A stretch of DNA of 64,000 bases from Hahella sp050299855. GTDB taxonomy: Bacteria > Pseudomonadota > Gammaproteobacteria > Pseudomonadales > Oleiphilaceae. Under the pieces are notes generated by a model, which was not told where the DNA came from, did no database searches, and saw only the letters and a program-made list of their open reading frames with translations. Below are positions 7,921 through 16,536 of this stretch, piece after piece; position 1 is the first letter of the stretch; each line of letters begins with the position of its first letter. The DNA is taken from assembly GCA_050299855.1 (NCBI GenBank), contig JBNKWQ010000002.1, positions 1-64,000 of the forward strand. Direction: 5' to 3'. The position numbers were made by a program, and so were the translations under genes.

Positions 7921-9726
7921 GTGCCATTCAAGGAGAAAATTAAACTCCCATTGAAGCTTCCCCCAGCCTGGAAACAACGCTGGGATCTTTCCACGCAATC
8001 ATTCCGTCGGCGTGTGGCCAGTTACGAAGCCTTGCCACAACTGGCACTGCTGGGGATACTTTCCGGCGTTCTCACCGGGGGTGTCATATTGCTGTTCCGT
8101 TTTGCCATCGAATGGCCTTTGTCTCATTTTTTACCGGATGGGAATTCAGAAGCCTTTGAAGGTTTAAGCTCCCTGATAAGAGTCGCACTGCCATTAAGCG
8201 GCGCTTTTCTGCTAGCCCTGATTCTGATCAGACTAGGCGTACAGCAACGTAAAGTAGGCGTCGCCCATGTCATGGAAAGACTCGGTTATCACCAGGGCTA
8301 TATGTCTTTCCGGAGTGGGCTGCTGCAATTTTTTTGCGGCATGATCACCATTATCAGTGGCCAGAGCGCAGGCCGGGAGGGTCCGGCAGTACACCTCGGT
8401 GCAACGGCTTCCAGCCTGTTAGGTCAGCGAATGAGCCTGCCTAACAACAGTATCCGCATGCTGGTAGGCTGCGGGTCAGCGGCAGCAGTATCAGCCTCCT
8501 TCAACACCCCAATCGCCGGCGTCATCTTTGCCATGGAAGTGGTAATGATGGACTACACGATTAACGGGTTTACCCCCATTATTCTAGCCGCCGTGACCGC
8601 CGCAGTAGTTTCGCAGACAGTGTATGGAAATGATCCGGCGTTTATCGTACCGGATTTCGGCCTGTATTCATTACTGGAACTACCCTACGTGGTCGCTGCT
8701 GCTATCCTGATCAGTCTCGTTTCGGCACTGTTTGTCCATGTGATGATGCAAACCATGACCCGGGTGACTCTGAGCTTAATGTGGCGTCTACTGGCTGCCG
8801 GGCTGATTACCGGTATCGCAGCATTGTTGATGCCTCAGGTCATGGGCATTGGCTATGACACCGTAAACCAGGCCATTGCCGGCACCTTGCCGTTCCTGAT
8901 GCTGATGGCCATTGCCATGGTTAAATTGCTGGTGACTTCAACCAGTATCGGCCTCGGCATGCCCAGCGGCATTATCGGCCCCACACTCTTTATAGGAGCA
9001 TCTCTTGGCGGAGCCTTAGGGGTCCTGGCACAGAGCCTGATGCCAACCATAGCTTCGCCCCCAGGCTTTTATGCCCTCCTAGGCATGGGGGCTATGATGG
9101 GATCAGTGCTACAGGCCCCCCTTGCAGCGATCATGGCGGTGATTGAGCTCACAAGGAATCCCAGTATCATACTGCCGGCTATGCTGATCATTATTCTGTC
9201 CAGCTTGATAGCCAACCACTATTTCCGTCAAAGATCCGTATTCCAGACCATCCTGACCGCTCAGGGACTGGACTATAAAGCCGAACCTCTGACCATGGCA
9301 TTGCGACGCATATCAGTGGGTGCGATTATGGAACGCAGCATCAAGAGGGCGAAGCAACAAGTGGAATGGGCCGAGTGCCAAGCGGTACTGAAGGAACAGC
9401 CCAAGTGGATCATTATCGAGGGCGAGGACCACCCAAGAGCCGTTCTGCCTGCAGCAGACCTTGCCCGCTATATGGACGAAGCCCAGACGCAGGATGATTT
9501 TGATGCGGAGACCCATATCGTTGACCTTCTCCATATTCCCGCACAGCGTAAAGACGTGGCGTCACTGCATATTCAGGCAACTTTGGAAGAGGCGTTACAG
9601 CGGTTTAATGAAAAAGGCGTCGAGGCACTCTATGTGGAACGCACGACAGCCCCTTTGATTAAACCCATCATAGGTGTGATTACCCGTGTGGAACTGGATA
9701 ATTTCTATCGCTATAAAGAGAAATAA
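7921..9726 (+). CDS. ClC-family chloride channel/antiporter with CBS domains
   Basis: A 601-residue membrane protein with about ten hydrophobic segments (residues 35-440) and a C-terminal pair of CBS-like domains (about 455-600). The GREGP motif is present with the gating glutamate at E153, as are the later ClC signatures (SFNTPIAGVIFAMEV; GMPSGIIGPTLFIGA). The first signature, GSGIP, whose serine helps bind chloride, is replaced by VGVAHVMERLG, so ion selectivity may differ from E. coli ClcA. It starts with GTG after a good AAGGAG. It stands alone. A small hairpin overlapping the stop codon may help terminate it. Confidence 0.9.
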   Translation: MPFKEKIKLPLKLPPAWKQRWDLSTQSFRRRVASYEALPQLALLGILSGVLTGGVILLFRFAIEWPLSHFLPDGNSEAFEGLSSLIRVALPLSGAFLLALILIRLGVQQRKVGVAHVMERLGYHQGYMSFRSGLLQFFCGMITIISGQSAGREGPAVHLGATASSLLGQRMSLPNNSIRMLVGCGSAAAVSASFNTPIAGVIFAMEVVMMDYTINGFTPIILAAVTAAVVSQTVYGNDPAFIVPDFGLYSLLELPYVVAAAILISLVSALFVHVMMQTMTRVTLSLMWRLLAAGLITGIAALLMPQVMGIGYDTVNQAIAGTLPFLMLMAIAMVKLLVTSTSIGLGMPSGIIGPTLFIGASLGGALGVLAQSLMPTIASPPGFYALLGMGAMMGSVLQAPLAAIMAVIELTRNPSIILPAMLIIILSSLIANHYFRQRSVFQTILTAQGLDYKAEPLTMALRRISVGAIMERSIKRAKQQVEWAECQAVLKEQPKWIIIEGEDHPRAVLPAADLARYMDEAQTQDDFDAETHIVDLLHIPAQRKDVASLHIQATLEEALQRFNEKGVEALYVERTTAPLIKPIIGVITRVELDNFYRYKEK

Positions 9727-9740
9727 CACCCTTTGGTGTT
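9725..9740 (+). terminator. Small hairpin overlapping the ClC stop codon
   Basis: AACACC and GGTGTT form a perfect 6-bp stem with a 4-base loop starting within the TAA. It is followed by CAACTCTT, only weakly T-rich, so termination is possible but uncertain. Confidence 0.3.
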
Positions 9741-9927
9741 CAACTCTTAGGAACCATGGGAAACGCGCAATAAGCCATAGCGCGTCCAGAAAGTAGTTAG
9801 TGCCTATCCATAAACACCCGATGATAGGCGAACGCCAATGTCGCTAAACTAACACGGCACAGGGAAGTGCCACCAATATTGATGATGTAATCCATTGATT
9901 TTGCGAGCAAAACAAACCTTATGACTC

Positions 9928-9955
9928 CCATAAACGGCAGGGAAGCCGTTTATGG
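9928..9955. repeat. Perfect 11-bp inverted repeat upstream of hemJ
   Basis: CCATAAACGGC (9928-9938) and GCCGTTTATGG (9945-9955) pair perfectly around a 6-base loop. No T run follows. It sits 50 bp before the hemJ start, so it could be an operator, an mRNA leader hairpin or the remnant of a dispersed repeat. A weaker inverted repeat lies at 9802-9829 (GCCTATC/GATAGGC) and shares the ATAAAC motif in its loop. Confidence 0.6.
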
Positions 9956-10004
9956 ATGAAAACTAATTATTTATGGCCAGATTTAATTCTATAAAGAGGA
10001 CAAT

Positions 10005-10427
10005 ATGCTCTGGGTCAAGGCCTTCCATATCATTGCTGTTATTTGCTGGTTCGCAGCAATTTTTTATTTACCGCGTCTGTTCGTTTATCACGCCATGGCG
10101 GAAGACCAGTCCAGCATCGAGCGTTTCAAAATCATGGAACGCAAGCTGTATAGAGGCATTGGCACCCCGTCCATGGTGCTTACCATTGCTTTGGGTATCT
10201 GGCTGCTTTCCTATGATTTCCAGGGCTACTTTTCCCAGGGCTGGGTACACGCCAAACTCTTTCTGGTCGCGGTGTTAATCGCCTATCACTTATATTGCGG
10301 ACACCTCATCAAGGTATTCAAAGAAGATCGCAATCAGCATTCTCATGTTTTCTATCGCTGGTTTAACGAAGCCCCGGTGTTGATATTGGTGGGCGTGGTG
10401 ATCCTGGTGGTAGTAAGGCCTTTTTGA
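10005..10427 (+). CDS. hemJ: HemJ-type protoporphyrinogen IX oxidase
   Basis: A 140-residue inner-membrane protein with four transmembrane helices that oxidises protoporphyrinogen IX to protoporphyrin IX in haem synthesis. Conserved features seen are the N-terminal MLWVKAFHIIAV with its haem-ligand histidine H8, the FYLPRLFVYHA segment, and the GWVHAKL histidine-lysine region. A GAGG ribosome site precedes the ATG. Its stop (TGA) overlaps the thiD ATG by one base, and hemL lies three genes on, so haem and thiamine genes share one transcript. Confidence 0.92.
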   Translation: MLWVKAFHIIAVICWFAAIFYLPRLFVYHAMAEDQSSIERFKIMERKLYRGIGTPSMVLTIALGIWLLSYDFQGYFSQGWVHAKLFLVAVLIAYHLYCGHLIKVFKEDRNQHSHVFYRWFNEAPVLILVGVVILVVVRPF

Positions 10428-11230
10428 TGTTTCCGGAAGCTAAACCTGATCTAAACAATCCACCTGTCATTCTGGCAGTGGGAGGGTTGGACCCCAGCGG
10501 TGGTGCAGGCCTGCATGCCGATATCAAGACCATAACAGCCCTGGGTGGGCATGCCTGCAGTTTGGTCACATTGCTGACCGTGCAGGACAGCCATCGAGTC
10601 TACGAATCTCACCCGATGGCAGTGGATGTCCTGGAGTCACAGCTACAAAAGCTAGTGACAGACATCCCTCCGCTGGCGGTAAAAGCCGGCGCTTTAGGAA
10701 ACACCGACACCGTTCGCTGGCTTGCCAACGGGTTCAAGAGGTTGCAGGGACAATCATTCAGAGTGGTTGATCCGGTACTCAAGGCTGGCGGGGGAGGCTC
10801 ACTAAGCTCTTCGGATATGTTGTCTGCATTAAGGTCAGAATTACTGGCGCATACGGACTTGCTGACACCCAACGTCCTGGAACTATTTGAAATTACCGGT
10901 GAATACAACGAAGCCTCGGCCATTGCCATGCTCTTTCACCTGGGAGTAAAACATGTACTGGTCACCGGCGGTCATGACGATACCCCAAACCTCATTCACA
11001 ATCGACTCTATACTGACGATGGCCAATACCAGCAATGGCAGATTCCACGGCTGGCAGGGGAATTCCACGGAACAGGCTGCTCGCTGGCCAGTGCGATCAC
11101 CACCCTGGCGGCCAGAGGCCTACCACTACCCCAAGCCATCGAGCAGGCCCAGGACTGGATAACCCGATGTCTAAAATCGGCCTACAAGCCCGGTCGGGGA
11201 CAATGGTTTCTAAATTCTGGAACAATCTAA
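10427..11230 (+). CDS. thiD: Hydroxymethylpyrimidine (phosphate) kinase ThiD
   Basis: Phosphorylates HMP and HMP-phosphate to HMP-pyrophosphate for thiamine synthesis. The 267-residue product belongs to the ribokinase fold: GGLDPSGGAGLHADIKTI near the N-terminus binds substrate, and GTGCSLASAI near residue 210 is the anion hole with the catalytic cysteine. The start ATG overlaps the hemJ TGA by one base (TGATG). A TTG one codon earlier is possible but less likely. The ThiD domain stands alone, with thiE as a separate gene one base downstream of its stop. Confidence 0.95.
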   Translation: MFPEAKPDLNNPPVILAVGGLDPSGGAGLHADIKTITALGGHACSLVTLLTVQDSHRVYESHPMAVDVLESQLQKLVTDIPPLAVKAGALGNTDTVRWLANGFKRLQGQSFRVVDPVLKAGGGGSLSSSDMLSALRSELLAHTDLLTPNVLELFEITGEYNEASAIAMLFHLGVKHVLVTGGHDDTPNLIHNRLYTDDGQYQQWQIPRLAGEFHGTGCSLASAITTLAARGLPLPQAIEQAQDWITRCLKSAYKPGRGQWFLNSGTI

Positions 11231-11231
11231 A

Positions 11232-11885
11232 ATGCCCTTATCAATATCCACCTCAGCTGTATTGCCATTAAACGGCGGCCTCTACGTCATCACCGATTCA
11301 ACACTCTTACCAGGCAAGCAGTTGTACGATGCGGTCGAGGATGCTCTGAGGGCAGGAGCCGCCCTGGTTCAATATCGCAACAAAACCTCAGACCCACATA
11401 CCCGGCAGGAAGAAGCCCGGCACCTGAACCGGCTATGTCAATCCTGGCAATGCCCGTTGATTATTAATGATGACCTTGAGCTTGCGGTTGCTGTGGGAGC
11501 AGCCGGAGTACACCTTGGTCAAACTGATGGTTCGGTGCAGGCTGCCCGGCTTAAAATGGGCTCCGGGGCCATTATTGGAGTCACCTGCCATAACAGCCTG
11601 GAATTAGCTCGGCAAGCGGCCGAGGAAGGCGCCAGCTATCTGGCCTTCGGAAGATTTTTTTCTTCATCCACTAAACCGCAGGCACCACCGGCAGAACTGC
11701 AGATTCTTATGCAGGCCCGCCACTTTACGGGCCTTCCGGTCGTTGCAATTGGCGGCATCAATTTGGACAATGCGCGACAGGTACTTAACGCCGGGGCAAA
11801 TTATCTTGCCGTGATTCACGGCGTCTTCGGCCAGGATGATCGTCATAGCGCTGCTAAAGCCTTTGTCGATCTCTTTGCCCACTAA
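11232..11885 (+). CDS. thiE: Thiamine-phosphate synthase
   Basis: Joins HMP-pyrophosphate and thiazole phosphate to make thiamine phosphate. A 217-residue TIM barrel with the family motifs QYRNKT (pyrophosphate binding), IINDD, GVHLGQ, the phosphate loop VAIGGI and the late ANYLAVIHGVF. It starts one base after the thiD stop, so translation is coupled. No riboswitch-like leader is apparent, as expected for an internal operon gene. Confidence 0.94.
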   Translation: MPLSISTSAVLPLNGGLYVITDSTLLPGKQLYDAVEDALRAGAALVQYRNKTSDPHTRQEEARHLNRLCQSWQCPLIINDDLELAVAVGAAGVHLGQTDGSVQAARLKMGSGAIIGVTCHNSLELARQAAEEGASYLAFGRFFSSSTKPQAPPAELQILMQARHFTGLPVVAIGGINLDNARQVLNAGANYLAVIHGVFGQDDRHSAAKAFVDLFAH

Positions 11886-11925
11886 CCCAATTTTTACAGC
11901 CAGCCAAGCTCAAACAGGAACAACC

Positions 11926-13209
11926 ATGACAGAGTCAGAATCCTTATTTACCCGTGCCCAGGAATTTATTCCAGGCGGTGTGAATTCCCCCGTGCGGGCA
12001 TTTAAGGGCGTAGGTGGAACCCCCATCTTCTTCACTCGCGCTGAAGGCCCTTATATGTACGATGAAGATGGCCAGCGCTATATTGATTACATCGGCTCCT
12101 GGGGGCCAATGATTCTCGGGCACGGTTTCCCCAAAATCCGCGCAGCCTTGGAAACACAGTTGATTCAGGGCGTGGGATTTGGCGCGCCGACCCGTATTGA
12201 AGTGGATATGGCAGAAAAGGTCTGCAGCCTGATGCCCTCCATTGATATGGTACGCATGGTCAATTCCGGCACCGAAGCCACCATGAGCGCTATCCGTCTA
12301 GCTCGTGGTTTTACCGGCCGCGACAAGATCATAAAGTTTGAAGGCTGCTATCACGGCCACTCGGATTCACTTCTGGTGAAAGCCGGTTCTGGAGCACTCA
12401 CACTAGGTGTTCCCAACTCACCAGGCGTACCCGCCAGCATTGCGGAACACACTATCACCCTGACCTTTAACGATATTGCGCAGGTGAGGGCCTGTTTTGC
12501 TGAAATCGGCGAGGAAGTGGCGGCCGTTATTGTGGAGCCGATTGCCGGCAACATGAACTGCATTCCACCGATACCCGGCTTTCTGGAGACATTGAGAGAA
12601 TGTTGTGATTCTACAGGCGCAGTACTGATTTTCGATGAAGTCATGACCGGCTTCCGGGTTGCACTCGGTGGCGCACAAGAAGTTTATTCAGTGAAGCCTG
12701 ATCTGACCACGTTAGGAAAAGTCATCGGCGCCGGGCTGCCGGTAGGTGCCTTTGGTGGCCGTCGTGACATCATGTCCCACATCGCACCGGTGGGCCCGGT
12801 CTATCAGGCAGGGACTTTATCCGGTAACCCGCTGGCTATGGCGGCCGGGCTGGCTATGCTCAATGAAATCAGCCAGCCAGGATTCCATGACGCTCTCGGC
12901 GCCAAGGCCCAGCGCTTGGTTAACGGCTTGAAGCAGGCTGCCACCGATGCAGGAATATCCATGACCACTCATCAGGTCGGCGGCATGTTTGGTTTCTATT
13001 TCTCCGATGATGAAGTCATCACCGGATATGATCAGGTGATGCGTTGCGATATGGAAAGATTCAAAGCCTTCTTCCACGGCATGCTGGAACGTGGCATCTA
13101 TCTGGCACCGTCAGCGTTTGAAGCCGGCTTTATTTCATCAGCCCATAGTGACGAAGATATTGATGCGACCTTGCTTGCCGCCAGGGAAGTCTTAGCAACT
13201 CTGTCTTAG
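11926..13209 (+). CDS. hemL: Glutamate-1-semialdehyde 2,1-aminomutase
   Basis: PLP enzyme that converts glutamate-1-semialdehyde to 5-aminolevulinate, the first committed C5-pathway haem intermediate. The ATG at 11926 with AGGAA upstream gives 427 residues, the family length; the open frame extends further upstream but into the end of thiE. The PLP lysine is K265 in TLGKVIGAGLP, at the same number as in E. coli. GGVNSPVRAFKGVGG and FEGCYHGHSD are also present. The last 14 bases, including the stop codon, are repeated exactly right after it (13194-13207 and 13208-13221), a recent tandem duplication. Confidence 0.97.
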   Translation: MTESESLFTRAQEFIPGGVNSPVRAFKGVGGTPIFFTRAEGPYMYDEDGQRYIDYIGSWGPMILGHGFPKIRAALETQLIQGVGFGAPTRIEVDMAEKVCSLMPSIDMVRMVNSGTEATMSAIRLARGFTGRDKIIKFEGCYHGHSDSLLVKAGSGALTLGVPNSPGVPASIAEHTITLTFNDIAQVRACFAEIGEEVAAVIVEPIAGNMNCIPPIPGFLETLRECCDSTGAVLIFDEVMTGFRVALGGAQEVYSVKPDLTTLGKVIGAGLPVGAFGGRRDIMSHIAPVGPVYQAGTLSGNPLAMAAGLAMLNEISQPGFHDALGAKAQRLVNGLKQAATDAGISMTTHQVGGMFGFYFSDDEVITGYDQVMRCDMERFKAFFHGMLERGIYLAPSAFEAGFISSAHSDEDIDATLLAAREVLATLS

Positions 13210-13246
13210 CAACTCTGTCTTATAGCAAAAACTCTGAAGTAACATC

Positions 13247-13280
13247 GCAGCGGCTCAGTTCCCGGGGTCAGGGCCGCTGC
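13247..13280. terminator. Hairpin between convergent hemL and the lipoprotein gene
   Basis: GCAGCGGC (13247-13254) and GCCGCTGC (13273-13280) form an 8-bp GC stem around an 18-base loop. It lies between convergent genes, where a two-way terminator is expected, but no T run flanks it on either side. Confidence 0.35.
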
Positions 13281-13288
13281 CTCATCAT

Positions 13289-13825
13289 CTATAACGCGGC
13301 AGCTTGCTCCCTGGCTGTCGCGGCTCCGGCACGGTCTCCCTTGCCATCTCTGACAATGGCCAGTGTTTGCAATGACTTTTTGCGAAAACGGCTGTCAGTG
13401 CCACTTAAAGCCACCGCTTTCAGGCATAACTGCTCCGCCTTGTTGTACTCACCCAAGTCATACTTAACCTTCGCCATTTGCAGGTAGACCTCTCCTGCCT
13501 GGGGCGACATGCGCTGGGCTCTGTCCAGTAACAACAAGGCCTGGTCGTACTGTTTTTGACGGGCGAAAGAATCGGCCTGCGCCAACACCTGGACTGCTGC
13601 GCCGGAGGGGCGTTCGCGATCAATTTCGATAGGTTTGGTAACGGGTTGAGCCCGACGCTCAGGTACCGGCTCCTGGATTGTTGGTTCTTGGGTTGCAGGC
13701 CCCTCTTGTCCTGGCACGGGCTGTCTACTTATGGGAGGGCTTGCCGGTGTGGAAACGCATCCTGTCAGGAAGATGGACATTAACAATGCTATAGCGCTAA
13801 AGCGCTTGATTCTATGGCCAGTCAT
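13289..13825 (-). CDS. TPR-containing lipoprotein downstream of mrcB
   Basis: A 178-residue exported lipoprotein. From the ATG at 13825 the signal peptide ends in the lipobox LTGC, so a lipidated cysteine begins the mature protein. A Pro/Gln/Glu-rich linker follows, then tetratricopeptide repeats (ADSFARQKQYDQALLLLDRAQRM, then VYLQMAKVKYDLGEYNKAEQL). The open frame runs 34 codons further upstream without a plausible signal, so the inner ATG is chosen. It follows mrcB on the same strand, as in P. aeruginosa, and may act with PBP1b at the outer membrane. The partner is inferred from position only. Confidence 0.8.
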   Translation of the reverse strand: MTGHRIKRFSAIALLMSIFLTGCVSTPASPPISRQPVPGQEGPATQEPTIQEPVPERRAQPVTKPIEIDRERPSGAAVQVLAQADSFARQKQYDQALLLLDRAQRMSPQAGEVYLQMAKVKYDLGEYNKAEQLCLKAVALSGTDSRFRKKSLQTLAIVRDGKGDRAGAATAREQAAAL

Positions 13826-13980
13826 AGGGTTCTCAATGGAAATCAAAATTGCACCAAAAAGCTTGTGGTTTTGTATATTTGTTTGCATATAAGGTTGTTC
13901 CAATAATCCATTTTGGGGGACTGCCAATTAATCCAGCCATCAGTCGATCCTTAAAACCGCCTAAACATACCCCAAGGATT

Positions 13981-16326
13981 TCAGTCATTCCACCAACTGC
14001 GCAACCAACGCTGCAAGAAATTCCCACGATCCACACAGTGGGCTTTTTCCTGCGGCACGGATCCCTGCATAAACGGCAGGGCGATTGCTCCCTCACAATG
14101 CTCTGCGGACAACAGGCCGGAACTATGATCCACCCAGGCCCATTCTACCGACTCCGGCGCACCCGGAATAAAGGGCACTTGCGGTAAGCCCTGATAAAGG
14201 GCCTTCCAGGCCAGCAGGGCTCCAGTTGCTCCCGTCAGACTGGTGGAACTGTTGTCATCTTTGCCCATCCATACCGTGGTCATCAGTTGGCCGTTAAAAC
14301 CTACAAACCAGCTGTCACGATAGTCATCCGTGGTGCCGGTTTTACCCCCTAGGTGATAATCCTCGGGAAACATTTGATAGACGCTACGTCCGGTACCCGT
14401 ACGCATCACGTCGAACAATCCGTATTGGCCCAGATAGGCAATACCAGGCTCCATGACCTGCTCTGTATCGTAGGAATAACGGGATAATAATTCGCCACCC
14501 GCAGTGGTAACCGCCCGTATGGCCCGCAAGGGTGTGCGGAAACCGGTTGAGATCAGGTTCTGATACATCCCGGCCACTTGTATAGGCGTCAAACTCAGGG
14601 CTCCCAGCAATACCGAGGGATACGGCTTAACCTCCACATCCACTCCCAGATTTCGGATAGTGGACAGCACTTCAGGCACGCCCACTTCCAATCCGAGCCT
14701 CGCCGTGGCCAGGTTCAACGATCTGGCCAGCACTTCCTGCATGATCACCGGCCCGTTGGATTCACCGTCATAGTTGTGCGGAGTCCATTCATCACCGTTG
14801 TCGAATTTGAGCATGAAAGGTTCATCCTGCAGGACAGAAGCTAGAGTATATTTATCCGACTGCTTCAGCGCTGTGAGCATGATGAAGGGTTTCACCAGCG
14901 AACCGATCTGCCGCTTCGCCAGCAAGGCACGGTTAAAGCCACTGAACTTGGGCTGCCGATCCCCTACCACGGCCACCACTTCACCGCTGCTGACTGCAGT
15001 GGTGATCATCGCTCCCTGCAAACCTTGGTTACGCCCAACGGATTCCTTCTGCTTGATGGTTTGACTCAATGCCCGCTCAGCTTTTTCCTGCACCAGCGGA
15101 TCCAAAGTAGTGAATATCCGCAATCCTTCAGACTGTAAATCCTGCTCGCGATAGTCGGCCGTCAGTTGCTGTTTAACCAAATCCATATAGGCCGGGTAAT
15201 CACTGGTACTGTAATTGGGCCGTGGTATCACTCCCAGCCCCCTGGCTTTATATTTGAGCGACTCAGCCTGGGTAATCAGTCCGGCAGCCTGCATCTGGCC
15301 CAACACCAGATCGCGTCTTTCCCGGGTGCGTTGCGGGTGGCGGCGGGGGTTGTAGTAACTGGCCCCTTTGACGATGGCAACCAGTAAGGCGATCTGATCG
15401 GGGCGAAGATCCTCAACGGCGGTGCCGAAATAGAACTGACTGGCCATGCCGAAACCATGTATGGCGCGGGCTCCCGACTGCCCCAAATAAATCTCGTTGG
15501 CATAAGCTTCCAGAATCTCATTCTTGTCATAATGAAATTCCAGCATCAGCGACATCAGAGCCTCATTGGCCTTACGAACCAGACTTTGCTCGTTACTGAG
15601 AAAAAAGTTCTTCACCAATTGTTGGGTCAGGGTACTACCTCCCTGCACAACACGTCCGGCACGAATATTCGCCATCATGGCGCGCGCAATGGACAAGGGC
15701 GAAATACCAAAGTGCTCATAAAAATGCCGGTCTTCAACTTGAATCAGGCTCTGTTCCAGCAAATCAGGTAATTGTTGTAGGTTAACCAGTATCCGGTCTT
15801 CCTGTTGTGCCGGATAGATACCACCAATTTTAAGCGGCTCCAGACGAGCCCAGGAGACGTCCTCATAGCGCAGATTCATTAAGCGTTCGATTTTGGACTC
15901 ACCAAATTCGATACGTATCTGCTGCGGTTTTTCTGCGCCATCGGCAAAGGTAAAACTGCGTGTGTATATTTCAACCGCATAGCTGCCTGCAGCAAAAGTC
16001 CCCGGGCGATCCGCTTTCTGTCGGCGTTCATAGCCCAACAGCGCCAGCTCGGTTTGCAGGTCGTCCTTGCGCAGCTCAAGCCCAGGGTAAATTTCCAGTG
16101 GACGGGCATAGACCTGAGCCGGAATCTGCCAGCGCTTGCCATCAAATTTCGACCTTACCGTGGCATCCAGATAGACACACCATAGGGTCAATCCCAGAAT
16201 CAGTACCAGCAATGACTTCAAAAGGAGGGACTTCCAGCGTTTGGGCGTCCCCGGCTGTTTTTTTGATGACGACTTGCGGGGACTTGGCTTGGGCGTGGTC
16301 TTGCGGGATTTGTTCTGTTTAGACAT
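13981..16326 (-). CDS. mrcB: Penicillin-binding protein 1b, bifunctional
   Basis: Peptidoglycan glycosyltransferase and DD-transpeptidase, 781 residues, anchored by one transmembrane helix (about 33-52) after a basic S/K/P-rich tail. A UB2H-like region follows. The GT51 domain has EDRHFYEHFGISP and GGSTLTQQLVKN. The transpeptidase has the active-site S476 in SLVK, SLN in SLNLAT, and KTGT at 662-665. All catalytic motifs are intact. It is divergent from the kinase/ATPase gene and probably co-transcribed with the TPR lipoprotein gene downstream. Confidence 0.96.
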   Translation of the reverse strand: MSKQNKSRKTTPKPSPRKSSSKKQPGTPKRWKSLLLKSLLVLILGLTLWCVYLDATVRSKFDGKRWQIPAQVYARPLEIYPGLELRKDDLQTELALLGYERRQKADRPGTFAAGSYAVEIYTRSFTFADGAEKPQQIRIEFGESKIERLMNLRYEDVSWARLEPLKIGGIYPAQQEDRILVNLQQLPDLLEQSLIQVEDRHFYEHFGISPLSIARAMMANIRAGRVVQGGSTLTQQLVKNFFLSNEQSLVRKANEALMSLMLEFHYDKNEILEAYANEIYLGQSGARAIHGFGMASQFYFGTAVEDLRPDQIALLVAIVKGASYYNPRRHPQRTRERRDLVLGQMQAAGLITQAESLKYKARGLGVIPRPNYSTSDYPAYMDLVKQQLTADYREQDLQSEGLRIFTTLDPLVQEKAERALSQTIKQKESVGRNQGLQGAMITTAVSSGEVVAVVGDRQPKFSGFNRALLAKRQIGSLVKPFIMLTALKQSDKYTLASVLQDEPFMLKFDNGDEWTPHNYDGESNGPVIMQEVLARSLNLATARLGLEVGVPEVLSTIRNLGVDVEVKPYPSVLLGALSLTPIQVAGMYQNLISTGFRTPLRAIRAVTTAGGELLSRYSYDTEQVMEPGIAYLGQYGLFDVMRTGTGRSVYQMFPEDYHLGGKTGTTDDYRDSWFVGFNGQLMTTVWMGKDDNSSTSLTGATGALLAWKALYQGLPQVPFIPGAPESVEWAWVDHSSGLLSAEHCEGAIALPFMQGSVPQEKAHCVDRGNFLQRWLRSWWND

Positions 16327-16536
16327 TGCCTGCAGTTTCGATTAGAAAATTGATAGAAATGGGGTGATGACAAGACATCCGGCTTGCATAACCTGCCAGA
16401 CAGTGCGCTATCATACTCAATTTATTCATGTCCTTGTTATTAAAAGGCATGAAATTCGCGCAATAAAACATTGTCGACAAAGGACGCGCAACCTCCTATC
16501 CGTTGCACGTTACAAATGAATAAAAAGGAGCGACGC

